The notes beneath the pieces are model-generated. The model was not told the origin of the DNA. It was given only the letters and a program-made list of their open reading frames with translations, and ran no database searches. Of a stretch of DNA of 64,000 bases, positions 21,641-34,019 are shown one piece after another. Made by a program: the position numbers and the translations under genes. Source of the DNA: Paguma larvata (taxonomy: Eukaryota; Chordata; Mammalia; Carnivora; Viverridae); assembly GCA_030068075.1 (NCBI GenBank), contig CM057844.1, forward strand, positions 3,596,001 to 3,660,000, given 5' to 3'. Each line of letters opens with the position of its first letter. The stretch's first letter is position 1.

Positions 21641-22270
21641 TAATTAGGCATGACCCTTTGGCAGTAGCCCAGTGAGAAATGGTGGTGGATTGCACTTGGT
21701 GTATAGCAGTGGAGATGAAGGAGGATGGTCTGCTTTCGCATGTATTTTGGATGTGGAGCAAACAGGACTTATGGATGAGTTAGAAGTAGGTGTTTTGGAA
21801 AGGAGAGGACTACAAGATGACTGTTGAGTGTGATAAAGGTGGCACCATTTCATGAGGTGGAAGAAGTCTCCAAGAAGTATTCAGAAGTACAGAATCCAGA
21901 ACCAAGTTTGAGACCTGTTGGATTTGAGATGTACTTTAGACATCCAAACGGGGATCTTCAGGATGAGTTTGGGGTTCAAGGAGACTGGAGATAGAAATAC
22001 TGCCTTGGGAATCACTAACGTGTAGATGATGGTCTTTAAAGCCATGGCACTAGGTAATGTCACATAGGGATAGAACATAAAAGAGTAGAGGACCAAAGGC
22101 AATGCCCCAGGCACACCCCACAAATTTAATTATGTGATTAGAGGAAGAGTTAACTGCAAAAATATCAGGAAGTAAGATGATAAGGGTGGGAATAAAAAAC
22201 CGATAGAAGTAGCACCATGGAAACTTTCCGATTTTTGAAGAATAAAGCAGCCAACCAATCAAGTGCAGCT
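21641..22270. repeat. Ancient interspersed repeat, family not assigned
   Basis: GATGACTGTTGAGTGTGATA, ACTTTAGACATCCAAACGGG, GGAGATAGAAATACTGCCTT and CTTTAAAGCCATGGCACTAG recall a well-dispersed old mammalian repeat read in one direction over 600 bp. I cannot name it reliably. Confidence 0.45.
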
Positions 22271-24400
22271 AACAAGTGACGCGTATGAGGACTGGAACTC
22301 TTCTCTTGGCTTGGCAGGATGCAGCTCACTGATGTGCACAACAAATTGCACTGAACACTGAAGTGTTGGAAAAGAAACCCTAACTGGCAGAAATCAGAAA
22401 GAAAAAGAGAAAGGCGCAGAAGTGCACACAGTGACTATATCCAGGGAGATATAACAGAGAAACACAGCACACCTAGAGCTTCTATGTTCTCCTGCTGAGG
22501 AGGATGGCAGACAGTACGTTTGGTGACAATGTAGTAATCAAGTAGAGGATAGAGTCTAGGGACACACATGCATAAAAGTTGGGAGACGTTATGGCAGAAA
22601 AAGGCTATATTCTTTGTAGTAAGAGAAAAAAACTCCCAGAGAAAGAAAACAAAGAATTTATCAAAGAAACAATACAAAGAGATTTCAGATGAAATGATAG
22701 AGACCAAATTATTAATTTAGATACAGGCCAAAATGAGTTAAATACTTCTACTAACACAATAGTTTCTTGGTTTGGATTTAAAAACTGCTCTGCTCAATCT
22801 GCTGTCTATAAAGGCAATGCTTCATACAAAATAGCATGGAACTGTTAAAAACAAAATTGTGCATAAAGAATAATCAATACAAATGCAAACTAACAGTAAG
22901 ATGGAATGTCAACAATGTCCTCCCAATAATTTAACCTCTTGGTTAGAGTTTGAGACAAAGTATTACTAAAAAAGAAAAGTACTAACCTTGGGCTCCACGC
23001 CCTAGGATACAGTGGAATCCACATGGGCTGGGATTACTAAGACAGTGGGGGTGGAAGGTCATACTCAACTTAGCTCTTGCCAATGGCAGCCCCAACCCTA
23101 CTTGATTTGGGGTGCCATAGAACCCGAAACCCAGGGCACAAAGAACTCTCCCTGCTCTGATGATGGGGCCCTAGGGTTGTAAAATGTACATGGTAAGAAG
23201 TATTCAGAGTTGGGATGTATTTGGGAGAGAAAATTTACAAGAAATATAGATATATTCGATACACATTTGTAATATCAAACCCAGGACAAACTGTTTTTTT
23301 CAGTGCCCATGAAATATTACTGAAAATCTTTGAATTACAAAATTCCCAGGAAGAATGTTTATGGATTACTAAATGTAGCAATTTATAAGCACTTGTTTAT
23401 AATGCAACCAACCCAGACACTGATGCAGTATCAATGACAACAACAAAATCTAACCCCTTGGGGACTAAAAAATAAAATATCCAAATTAAAGCAAGGGTCA
23501 AAAAATAAATTAAAAATTCAATTATAACCCCCTTAGAAATAATAATGCTTGGAAAACAATAAATCTCAAGTCATGCCATATGGTAAATATAGTACTCAGA
23601 ATAAAATTTATAATCTTGTATGTTTTTATTAATAAAAAATAAAGAAGAAAGATGAATGACATGAAAACATACCTTAAAAACCTAGAGGAAGTTTCTTCCA
23701 AATGGAAGTTAAATGAAGGAATCAATGAAGAAAGATGCTGAACTTAGTGAATTAAAGGACAATCAAGTTCATAAATGAGTTCAAGTGTTTGGGGGAATTA
23801 GAACCACTGACACTGATATAATGGGTACATGAAGATGGATATGACTGTGGGAACCAAGGCACCCCAAAGGGAGCTGGTGAGGTGATTTGTATCTCTCCAT
23901 GGCTCCAGAAGAGGCACAGACTTCATGTGCCTCCCTTATGGTCCTGAGGCCATAATGCACCTCACTTTCCAAAATCTCAGGTACCATCCCACGAAGAAAG
24001 AGGAAAGTGTTGAGCCTTGAGTAGAGAGAATTTCAAACAAGAATGGACCATGTTAACATTAGTGAATTGAAGGGAGAAATTCCTGGATTGGGCTGATTTT
24101 TAAGCCTGAAAAAAAATATGTCAAATTCTTCCATTGGCCAATAGGAATTAGGGAACTAAATTAAGTTCAGATATATAAAAATAAACTTGTTTTTCATACC
24201 TGGGTTAAAAGATATATGAGCATCATATCCACCACAGATATGAGGCTAAATATTCAACTTCTTTAGTAATGAAGGAAATCTAACTTACTGTTTATGAAAA
24301 TCACAATTGTCTTCCCCACTTGCCCATGAGCCCCATTAGGTCAGGGGCAACATTTTGGGTGAAGTTTACAGAAGATAGTGGTGCTCAGTAAGCATATGTT
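22271..24400. other. Low-repeat DNA, no feature recognised
   Basis: About 2.1 kb with no recognised repeats. Open frames are all 60-90 codons and show no motif. Confidence 0.5.
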
Positions 24401-24575
24401 CAAAGAAGGAAAGAAATCAGGTGAGAAAGAGGGAGAGACAGAGAGGAGGAGGCAGGGAGGGAAAGCAGAAGGAAGAAAGGAAGAGAAGGAGGAAGGAAGA
24501 AAGGGAAGGAGTGATGGAGGGAGGGAAGGAGAAGGGAGGGAAGACTGGAGAGGGAGGAGAGAAAAGTGGGTTGGT
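24401..24575. repeat. Purine tract (GGAA/GAGG-rich)
   Basis: About 175 bases that are nearly all A or G. Opposing open frames of 62-110 codons here reflect composition only (Arg/Glu/Gly/Lys or Ser/Leu/Pro-rich). Confidence 0.93.
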
Positions 24576-26199
24576 TGGTTCTGTGGAATACCATTTGGAA
24601 AACATGGATTGTGTTTTCTGAAGTCCTTTGCCCTATAAATATTTATGTTGGAACTCTCACATGTGTGTAACACCCAAGGGAATTTGGGGTGGGGATACAG
24701 AACTGGAGTTCAGAGTACTGGAATTCTTACTTAAGCATCTGGGGTAATGGCAGGAGTTAAAGCTTTAAACCTTGACAACCGCAAATTATGGGTTGCACCC
24801 AGATGACATTTACAGTGGTGAGGCCGTCACAAGCCGTATGTATCTGCTTCTCCTAACTTCCATATTCTCATCCCCTTTCACAAATTTTCTTCTCTCCTTT
24901 TAAGCTTATTCATCTCCACTTCTGAAAAAAGATTCTCTAAATCATAACCACATGTCATCACTTTATGTGCTTTCCTCGTTCCTTCCCTCTCTTCCGACCT
25001 CCTTTTTCCTCTTGTCATTCTGCTTCTCCCCCCTTTCGGTGACAATTCCTGTTCTGTTCCCCCTCATCTGCACATTCTTTTACTTTGTTTCCAACCCTCC
25101 TAAATATGGGACTTATGGAGGTACTACCCCAGAGGTGGTCATCCAGCCCATACAGTAGGGCAGTCAGATTTGTGAACTTAACTGTTAGGTCTTTATTAAT
25201 CCAGTCAAAAGCACACTTGCATTGGGGTAAACCATCACATTTTTTTGCTCAAGACGTGCTCAAACCAACAGAACCCTCTTGGATGTTTGCGAGGGACCAG
25301 ATTGTTCCGATTCTGGACTCACAGGACGAATTTACTATTGCCATTATGTTCCGATGACCTATTTATCCTCGTTACAGTTCACCCAATAGCTTTCTGTCTC
25401 TCTGAAATCAATAAAATCCTTTGAAATCTTATCGTTTATTTTCCAGATGACAGAGTGATGTGAGAATTCAGTTTTGTAGCCTGGTAAAACGTAGAGGGTT
25501 GGAATATTTTATTCATTTCATTCCATCACGGATACCATTAGTTTTCTAATGAATTTGTGGAAACTCCAGGCTTTTGAAGGGGAAGCATGGGCCACTTCAA
25601 GGCAGGAGTGGTTAAAGATGTGTCTTCCATTAATCTCAACAGGACCATCCTTGATCCCATTTTTGTGTACTTCAACATTCTGCATGAGATATAATGTAGA
25701 AAAAAACAAGGACTGCACCAAGTGAATTTTACAATGTACTCCCTTATTTACAATTAAATGTCCAAATCCCTGCTCTCTTTTCTTGCAGGGCTGGGAGGGA
25801 GGCATGTCTTCTCCTTTCTGGCCTGAATCTCTTTTTGATTGCCCTTTGCTCTGTGCCCTCCAGCCTCTTTTAATCCGTGATTTCTTTCTCTGGGCACCTT
25901 CCTTTCAACCACTCTGTCTTCACCCAAAGGCACCACATCTATTTCCCAGCAATCATTTTCCTGATCCCTCCGCAGGACCTCTTAAAATATGTAAGTAATG
26001 AACACTAAATTCTTCTCCTGAAACCAATATTACACTACATGTTAATTAACTGGAATTTAAATAAAACCTTGGGAAAGTAATTCAGCCACCAGCCCTGCTG
26101 TCCTGCTGCTGGATCTTTCTTGAAACTTCTCCTCTCCCAAAACCTACATGCACGTGTATTACTCCAGCAGTGTTTCAATGTCATCACAGGTACTTGAAT
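24576..26199. other. Low-repeat DNA, no feature recognised
   Basis: A splice-acceptor-like TTTTCTTGCAGG occurs at about 25780-25791 and CCCTCCGCAG at about 25967-25976, but no supported exon joins to them. No repeats recognised. Confidence 0.45.
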
Positions 26200-26930
26200 G
26201 CTTTATGAATTGAGGATATATCCACATAGTCTAAGCCAGTCAAACTTGTGATTTGGGGTATCTATTTATAATGCAATCTATAATGTACATTAGACCATAT
26301 AAAAATTACCATTATGTAGATCAAAAATGCACTATAGTTTTGTAAGATGTCACCATCGGTACAGGTAAAGGGTAAAGATATGATTAAAGTATACATAGAA
26401 TCTTTCTTTATTAATTCTCACGATAGCATGTTTTATACAAATATACATTTTTTCCAATAAAAATGTTAATTAAAAATGGTCAAATAATTTGACATGATCC
26501 AACTTAATAGCACCCCAAAACATTCAGAAAGAAATGAATGTTTTCCTCCTTCTGGACTGTTCCACGTGCTGTAAAGTCCTAATTCAGAGAGCCTGACTTT
26601 ATGAACTCTAAATAACTTAACAAGATAGAGAATTTTTCTAGGAATAATTAAGCTTGATCACACAGTAAATAAGTTTAAACATTTAGTAGAAGTATGGCAT
26701 TTACTCAGTGCCAAATTCTCTTTACAAAGAGTTTCCCTTAAAGGATTTCATTTTGTTTACAGATATGTTTTTCTCACGTGTAACAAATTTGTAGGACACA
26801 TGAATCAAATGTAAATTGCATGACCTAGCCTTGGTTTTGGATGAAAGAATCTAACCAATTTGTTTTTATTGACTTATTGTTTGTAAATTTAAAGATTAAA
26901 AAGTTGACTGCGGATTGGTTCAAGCCATGG
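26200..26930. other. AT-rich non-repetitive stretch
   Basis: Complex AT-rich text (ATAATGTACATTAGACCATA, TTAATTAAAAATGGTC, TTAAGCTTGATCACACAG) with many homeodomain-type TAAT cores and no repeat consensus. It could be constrained enhancer DNA; there is no direct support. Confidence 0.25.
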
Positions 26931-28569
26931 ATCAAATGTTAGGGGCAATTACAGGTTCCCACGTAAATGGGACTTTAAGGTCATATAATCTGGCCACACA
27001 TACCTTTCCTGCAACTTCACCTCCAGAGCATTCCAAACCACCCTTGGACACTTTCAACCACTAGAAATGTGTTTTAGCCCTCATAATAAGATAGTACTAT
27101 CGTTTTAATTCGCTATTAATTCTAATCCTTGAGTCAAAGAAAGTTATGTTCAGAACTCTCTCCCTATCAGGCTTGTGAATAGTACTACACAGACATCCTG
27201 TCCCCTTTATTTAACTTGACCAAGTCCAGGGCTTTCTAAGTTCCCAATCGTTTCTCATGTGGCAGGACATTCAGTTTCTTCTTGTTTTGCTCATTCTTCT
27301 GGGATGGGTTCCTATCTGTGTTTGTTCAGTTAAACAAACAGCGTGGAGTCCCAGCTGTGGTCTAAGCAGTGCACTGGCCCCTCCATTTACCTAGACACTA
27401 GATATAATTAATCAAGACTGAGATGATTGTACCTGATATTCTTTAGCACTCAAATTGCAGGTTAACTCTTCCAAATCTAACTATAAAACCAAAATCATCT
27501 CCCCCTTTTTCTCCTCCATTTTCAGACCAGTGTGAGCTCTTAATAGTGAAAAATAATCAATAACAAGAGAAAACAAGTTGGTCCAAATTTGAATGTCATC
27601 AGTAGATCTCATGCCCTTCTGTGCTTCGAGGAATATTGCACACACAGGCCGTTACACAGAACACATTCAACCTGGAGCCTTCCCTTTACCTTCTATGATT
27701 TTCAGGTTCAGATTTCTGATTAGTAGAGAGGAGATCAAAAAACTCTTTGAAGAAAACAGTTTAGTCAGTGACCAGCATGATTGCAAGATGATAGAGATCA
27801 TTCCTGAGCGTTTTCCATGGTGGGAGGGGAATGCCAGCCTTTCTCTCGAATTATAGAGCGAGACAAACAGTTCTTATTATTTCCAGACAAACAATGAGGC
27901 AAACACTGGAACAAGTTAAGGTTCCTAAGTAACTACGTTATAGAGATGAAAGGACACTAAACAGCGAGATGATGGGCTCGATGGTTCTGGTAGGGCCAGC
28001 GGGTGCCAAGTGCCCTGGGGCACTGCCCACCCTGACCTGCCCAGCGAGCTGCTGGATGTTACCTGCTGGAGCCTGACCACAGCTCCGGTGCTTAACATTC
28101 CTGAATTAGGAGTTCCAGTCTCAGGTGTTCTCAGCCTCGGACACCTCTAGGACCCGTGCAGCTCTGCTCTTCCGCAGGTGCTCCATAAAGTCTTCACCCA
28201 AACTTCACTATCTAACCAACCCCATCTCTGGAAAGTTTAGGTTTAACTTTCTGTTAAGTAACATTTGGAAGGCATCAACATACAACATACGTGTCTGGGG
28301 ACTTGAATTCTAAGAAAAGCATTCCCTGTTTTCAGCAGGTGGCGCTGTTGCAGTAAGGCTGTGTTTTTTCTGGTTTCCTTCTCAGAAACCAGGGGAAACA
28401 GCAAGTCTTAACCATACAGCATATTTAGTTCAAAGATCTGATTTAAAATAAAAATAACTGCCTTCACTGAATTATGAAATGGTTTACACCCAAAATGGGA
28501 CAAACCGACTTCATGTTTCTCCGGGTAGGATGTGCTGGGGAACATTATCTTATGTAGTGTTGTTGTCAA
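26931..28569. other. Low-repeat DNA, no feature recognised
   Basis: A short GC-richer patch lies at about 27975-28110 (CCAGCGGGTGCCAAGTGCCC and following). It is too short and CpG-poor to call a CpG island. Open frames at 27593-27856 and 28125-28313 show no motif. Confidence 0.45.
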
Positions 28570-28975
28570 AAATGCATAACTTGAACCCAATCCTGAGGAA
28601 ACATCAGACAAACCTAAAGTAAGGGACATTCTACTTCATAACTGGCTAGAACTTTGTAGGAAGACAGAGAATGGTTAAGGTTTTGTTCCAGATAAATGGA
28701 ACTAAAACACATAATAACTAAATGTCATGAATGATCCCTGATGGCATCCTGGACCAAGAAAATAAAACCGCTGTACAGGGCACTACCAATTATTGGAACA
28801 AATGGCAAAATCTGAATGTGGATTATTCTGATCACAGGACTGTGGCTAGTAAGAGAAAACTCCTGGTTATTAAGAAATGCACACTGAAGTAAATGGATGA
28901 ATAGGTGGCATAAAATCACATCTTCAACTTATTCTCAAATGTTTTGAAAAAAATATATGGTTTTGTATATTTTGT
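28570..28975 (+). mobile_element. Ancient repeat, probably an L1M-type 3' UTR (copy 2 of 3)
   Basis: GAGGAAACATCAGACAAACC, GGGACATTCTACTTCATAAC, TTCCAGATAAATGGAACTAA, ATCCTGGACCAAGAAAATAA and AAATGCACACTGAAGTAAAT follow the same order as the copy at 20585. The copies are strongly diverged from each other. Confidence 0.65.
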
Positions 28976-29009
28976 ATGTATTGAGATTTTTATCAAAATT
29001 TAAATTACA

Positions 29010-29221
29010 GGGGTGCCTGGTGGTTCAGTCACTTGGGTGTCCAACTTTGGCTCAGGTCATGGCCTCGGAGTTTGTGGGTTTGAGCCCTGCATTGAGCTCT
29101 GTGCTGTCAGCGTGGAGTCTGGAGCCTGCTCAGATCATGTCTCCCTTCCTCTCTCCCTCTCCCCCACTCATGCATGCATGTTTTCTCTCTCTCTCTCTAA
29201 CATAAATAAACATTAAAAATT
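29010..29221 (+). mobile_element. tRNA-Lys SINE with perfect 11-bp target duplication
   Basis: The head is GGGGTGCCTGGTGGTTCAG, the tail ACATAAATAAACATTAAAA. The duplication TTTAAATTACA is at 28999-29009 and 29222-29232 with no mismatch, so it is relatively young. It sits at the 3' edge of the old repeat ending at about 28975. Confidence 0.95.
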
Positions 29222-29232
29222 TTTAAATTACA

Positions 29233-29639
29233 AACGAAGTCACTTTTCCCCACGTCCTTACTCAATTTCTCCAGCCTACTAAAACATGCATTCCCCAAAG
29301 CCAGTTTCACTGAGAGTAACCCTCACGTCAGTCTTTCAGCAAGTGTGTGAATTGTTTTCCTTACTTACTGTTCCCCTTTGGTTTTCCAGGTTGTCAGTAT
29401 CTTCAGGGCCGGCCTCTGGGATGTGGTTTGTTTAATGATGTCATTCACTGCTAAATCTCTTATTCTTTTGAATACTCTTTGTCAATTCATTTCCAGTAAT
29501 AGGTGTATGCTCAGTTTACTTAAACATGAGAACATATTTGTAAAACATAAGCAGAGTATATAAAACCACACAAGTTATGATTAAAATGATTAGAAATTAT
29601 CATTCAACTATTTCCCCTCCCACCCTACCCCCACCTCTT
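29233..29639. other. Low-repeat DNA, no feature recognised
   Basis: Nothing recognised. Confidence 0.45.
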
Positions 29640-29770
29640 GGCTGATGAAGAAAAGGAAGACAATAGAACCACAATGAATGACTTACTCAAGTTCACAAGG
29701 TCACAAAGGTGCAAAACCAGGTGAAATGCCCCCGATTCCTGTCCTGGGTCCTCTATATTGTGCCTTACTC
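29640..29770 (-). mobile_element. MIR fragment
   Basis: GATGAAGAAAAGGAAGACAA, TGACTTACTCAAGTTCACAA, GGTCACAAAGGTGCAAAAC and CCCCCGATTCCTGTCCTG follow the reverse-strand MIR order (GAGGAAACTGAGG, AACTTGCCCAAGGTCAC, AGCTGGGATTC). Confidence 0.6.
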
Positions 29771-30322
29771 TGTTTTTCACACTTGGGAAATAAAAGAGAT
29801 ACAAGGTCAGTTTCCAAGACCAGGAAGCCATAGAACAATACAACATAACTCCTATTTCATGACAAGACATTTGAAATATTGTATTATACTAAAATAAACA
29901 TATGCAAAATTTATCTAAATTTTCAACCATAAAAAGAGCAAGCTTGAAAGACAGTTCAAACTTGTCAGGGTAACTGGAACAGTATGTACACTCAGGTGAC
30001 CCAGGAGCAAAAGATCATTGTCCTTCTCTGGTCTAAAAGTTCTCACTTAGAAACACTAGGAGGCCCCGAGACAATATAACCAACAGAATGGGAGTTGAAC
30101 CAATGGTTCAATCCGCAGAGCTCCTCTTTGGGGGACAGCATGCAAAGCCTCCCTGAGCCCCCAGTGTACCAGCAAGAGTCCCTCATGATGCTAACAAAAC
30201 CAGATTTTCAGTACTTAGAGGCACTGCCTCTGCAGCATTTTCAGGAGTTTGTGTGACCAGGAATGGAAGGAAGGACCTCTTCCAGGACTACTGACTTTGT
30301 GTGTATAAAATGCCTGCCATCA

Positions 30323-30324
<2 letters not shown>
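29771..30324. other. Low-repeat DNA, no feature recognised
   Basis: No support for a gene or repeat. Confidence 0.45.

Positions 30325-30369
<45 letters not shown>
30325..30369. repeat. (AC)n microsatellite
   Basis: About 22 perfect AC units. The overlapping open frames of 65-68 codons owe their His-Thr or Cys-Val runs to it. Confidence 0.97.
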
Positions 30370-30372
<3 letters not shown>

Positions 30373-32375
30373 CTGTGCTGTGTTTTTCCCTCTCTGGTCT
30401 GAGGTATGTGAAAGCCTGGAGCTTGTCAGGCCCAGCATGTTGGAAATCCAGAGGGGCTTCCCCTGCTAATCTTTAGGCAAATATTTGCTCTGCTCTGCTG
30501 ACTTCATGGTGAGTTACCAGCCTTGCGCCTCTGTGACGAATTGAAGCAAGCCCACTTGGGCGGCAAGGGTACCAGTGCTTTCCATCAGCAGGAAGCCTTT
30601 CCATCGACTGTGGTGGGATCTGCCCCCGGCTCCTCCCTGCACCAGTTTCCCAGATGAGAAAGGACAAAGAGCCCCTGCCACCTTCAAGGCAAACTGGGCA
30701 AGGACCATGGGAGGAGGGCAGCCTTGTAGAACGGATGATCTCCACTCATGCATCGGAGAAGGCTGGTGCTCAAGGCATGCTGTTCTTACTCATTCCCTGC
30801 CTGCCTCTTAAATTTTGATTATGAGAGACAGGAAACTGCTGGCCCCTAGCAGTTTCTGCAATTACTCTTGGTCTCAATGGCTGGCTCGCTCACTGAGTTA
30901 GATCAACCAGGTTTCTGAACTGGAGCACCTCACACTTCAGCTTCTTGGGTGTTTTTACTTAGCTCTGCATTTGAAATGGTTTCTTATATTTCCACAATAA
31001 AATGTCTACACACGTGCGCCCCCCCCACACACACTTGTCCTGTCTCCCCTCTCCCACCCACGCCTGGTTTAGTAACTGACAGAGACTCTCACTGCCTCCT
31101 CCACCCCCAAAACCATCCTACCTTCCAGTCATTAGGAAGCATATCTTACAATGCCACACAAATTATTTCTGGTGTTCTGGTAAGCAACTTTGTTGCCACC
31201 ATTAGCAACATTTTGCTAAAGCAAAGGCATGGTTTAATCCGGCATTGGCAACCTCAGTTTCTACCATACCACTTCCATGGGTACCAGGATGAATTCATAT
31301 TGTATACTACAAATGAGAGAGAGGGGAGAAGGGTGCTGGTGGCATTTGTTTGCAAGACCCAAGGTGGAAGAGGCTGTGTCTCAAATTGGGCAATCCCCAA
31401 AGCAACCCTAAAACAGGACTTGGGGGCAGGTATTGATTTGAGAAGTGATCCCAGTTATCTGGAGTGGGGAATTGGGGAACATGACAGAGAAGGAGACAAT
31501 GCCAATAAAGTAGGTGTTAATCATAGCCCCCCAGGACAGGACATACCTCAGAATGAGTAGAACACAATTCAGTTGTCCCTCCAGAAGGCTTCAAGGAAGC
31601 TGGGTTTATCCTCAACTCCCATTTGTTAGTGCTTTAGGGTTGCTCCAGGGCTGAAGGGAGAACTTGCCAGTTGGCAGGGAAGAGAGATCAAGACAGACAG
31701 AAGAAGAGACAGAGGTCAAGAAAAACAGAACAGGCTTGTCTCGGTTTTGTTTCCCAAGTGGGGGCCTGAACAGGTGGCAAGACCCAGAGTTCTTCTGATT
31801 CCTTCGGTGTGATATGAAATTAGCGGAATTTAAAAAGACTTCCAATGGTATTTAGATAGATGAGCTAGTGAGATTCCCCCACAGAGCCTCCAAGCACCCC
31901 AGTGGTCCTGGTTCTGCTAGTCACTTCTCCAGGCATCTGAGGACAGGTAGAAGTAACTGATAGAAATGAACTAAAGGTAGATAGACTAGAACAGAACAGA
32001 ACCCATGTGGCAGGAGGACCGAAGTCACCATGGGGCCATAAGCATATTGCTGGATGCTGCTAGAAGGAATGCTGACAGGCACTGTTGTTCAGCAACTGCA
32101 ATGGACCAATGACATTGGCCAGGTCCTCACCTCCTGTCACTGGTAATTGGTGTCATGTAAGTTTCCTGGAATTTAGACACAGCCACAGAGAGACAAGCAG
32201 AGGTGGGAGAAGAGAGCACTGAATCAATGGAGATTATCAAGGATGGGAAGATGGGTTCAGATTAAACACTTGTTATTTGATAAAATGAGGTATCAGATCA
32301 AAGTTAATCTCAGTACTAGAAAAATAAAGTTCCCCTTTTTTCAGACCTGGATTTAGGGCCTGAAGAACTCATTCC
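30370..32375. other. Low-repeat DNA with a 195-codon open frame of doubtful meaning
   Basis: About 2 kb without recognised repeats. The longest open frame outside L1 runs on the plus strand from ATG 30976 to the stop at 31558-31560. It has no recognisable domain, no signal peptide and no repeats. Given 64 kb read in six frames, one frame of this length is not surprising. Not called as a gene. Confidence 0.4.
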
Positions 32376-32509
32376 CAGGTCACCTGGGTGGCTCAGTTGG
32401 TTGAATGCCCAACTCTTTGATATTGGCTCAAGTTATGATCTCACAGTTTTTGGAACCTAGACCCAGCTTGGGCTCTGTGCTGACTGCGGTGAGTCTGCTG
32501 GGAATTCTT

Positions 32510-32540
<31 letters not shown>

Positions 32541-32592
32541 GTCTCTTGACTTTGGCTCAGGTCAAAATAAATAAATAAACATTAAAAACTGT
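32376..32592 (+). mobile_element. tRNA-Lys SINE with a second head fragment in its tail
   Basis: The head is GGTCACCTGGGTGGCTCAG and the CT tract is at 32509-32543. Before the AAATAAATAAATAAACATTA tail lies an extra 20 bases (32545-32564) identical to the promoter region of other SINE copies, for example 33514-33533. The element's own head differs from this fragment at several bases. Confidence 0.92.
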
Positions 32593-33480
32593 TTTTAAAA
32601 TTCTACTATACCTGGAATGCGCTAGGTTCTCTCTTTGGTCCTGAATTTTACCACCTCACATACATTTGAGTGTTTTGAGTTTGAATTTGGCTGGCAGTTA
32701 GGTTAGATTGCCCCACCAGTGGACCCTGAGGTAAGGATTTCAGCGCCAGGACTTAACTTGGGAGGAATCTCTGAAACCACTTGAAAAGGAGTATGAAAAT
32801 GAAACAGGGAAGGGAAGATAACAAATAAAGAATGTAGATTAAACCTGTTTCTACATTAATCTTGCTGGAGACCTCTGGGAGACTGTGTCAAACATGCCAC
32901 AGCACTGCCATATCTACCAATCACATTGGCAAATCCACTATTTCCCATTAGTTATTGTCTGAGGGCTGCTTCTGGCAGATAGACGTGAACTTAACAGCCT
33001 TTCTGGCCTGCCCCAAGCATGGGCTAAGAAGCTCTGGTGTGGAGTTCCAGCACTTGAGGTAAGAATCCAGCAATGGTGTAGAAGGAGCCTCTGTCAAGGG
33101 GGTGTGGCTGGAGCACTGGCAGCGAAAGCATATCCTAATAAAATGACAGAACACATGTAGACTACCCTTCTACATGCCATGGCTTCAGTTTCCTCCAGGT
33201 GTGTTTTCTCCCCATTTTGAGATTCAATGTGGCAAAATCAGGAAAAAAATAAATCACGAGGCTAACAGATCCCAATTTGCTTTGCATGGTCTTATAAGCC
33301 ATTCTATTCCACCAATGGACCACGTGGCCAGGTGGCAGTGAGAAATGGTACTTGGAGCCTGATTCAGGGAACATTGCGGGACCATTTTTACATTCTAAGG
33401 GATAAGTACTCTAGAGTGACAGAGCAAAACATTTGGAGATTCACAAGGTTAATAATCCTCCACTCAAGACTTCCTTGACT
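32593..33480. other. Low-repeat DNA, no feature recognised
   Basis: Nothing recognised. Confidence 0.45.
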
Positions 33481-33657
33481 TGGGGCACCTGGGAGGCTCA
33501 GTCGGGTAAGCGTCTTGACTTTGGCTCAGGTCATGAAGTCACAGTTCATGAATTCGAGCCCCACTTCAGGCTCTGTGTTGACAGTGCCTGCTCTCTTTCT
33601 CTCTTTGTCTCTCTTTGTCTCTCTCTTTCAAAATAAATAAATAAACTTAAAAAAAAA
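33481..33657 (+). mobile_element. tRNA-Lys SINE
   Basis: The head is TGGGGCACCTGGGAGGCTCA, box B-like ATTCGAGCCCC follows, and the tail is AATAAATAAATAAACTTAAA. The flanks TTCCTTGACT (33471-33480) and TTCCTTAGCT (33658-33667) form a probable imperfect duplication. Confidence 0.93.
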
Positions 33658-34019
33658 TTCCTTAGCTGGCAGGACACAATCCACTAGAGACTCTCCCTCC
33701 CGAGTAAATGGAAGATTCAAGAAGTCACACTCACTGAGCTTGCCCAGCTTGAAGTCTCCTGGCACCTTTCTCTGATTGTGACACTAAATATGGCCTCCAT
33801 AAAGTCTATGTATTGCAGAGTTGTTTGTCATCGAGCCTCAAACCCAGCCCCTTTAAGGACTCCTTGTTTTACTTGACCAATCCGTAAAACGTAAAACTGG
33901 CCCCATGTGTCATAGAGCTTTCTCTGCCATTGCATTTGGGACTTTATTCTCTGCTGACTTTCCTCTCTCTGTGCCACCCTTTGATGGGTTTCTGAGTTTC
34001 TCCACCACCTCAGCCTGAT
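33658..34019. other. Low-repeat DNA, no feature recognised
   Basis: Nothing recognised. Confidence 0.4.

Noticed and set aside
24341..24673. Several overlapping frames on both strands
   Set aside because: Same cause: GGAA-rich purine tract. Frames in all phases at once are not genes.
25783..25998. 71-codon frame with flanking acceptor- and donor-like motifs
   Set aside because: Motifs do not bound the frame sensibly (the GTAAGT-like donor would leave a 15-base exon), and there is no protein-like content.
27975..28110. GC-richer patch as a CpG island promoter
   Set aside because: About 130 bases with few CpGs; does not meet the size or CpG content of an island.
30241..30469. Opposed 65-68 codon frames across the (AC)n array
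   Set aside because: Their content is His-Thr or Cys-Val repeats from the dinucleotide array, an artefact of composition.
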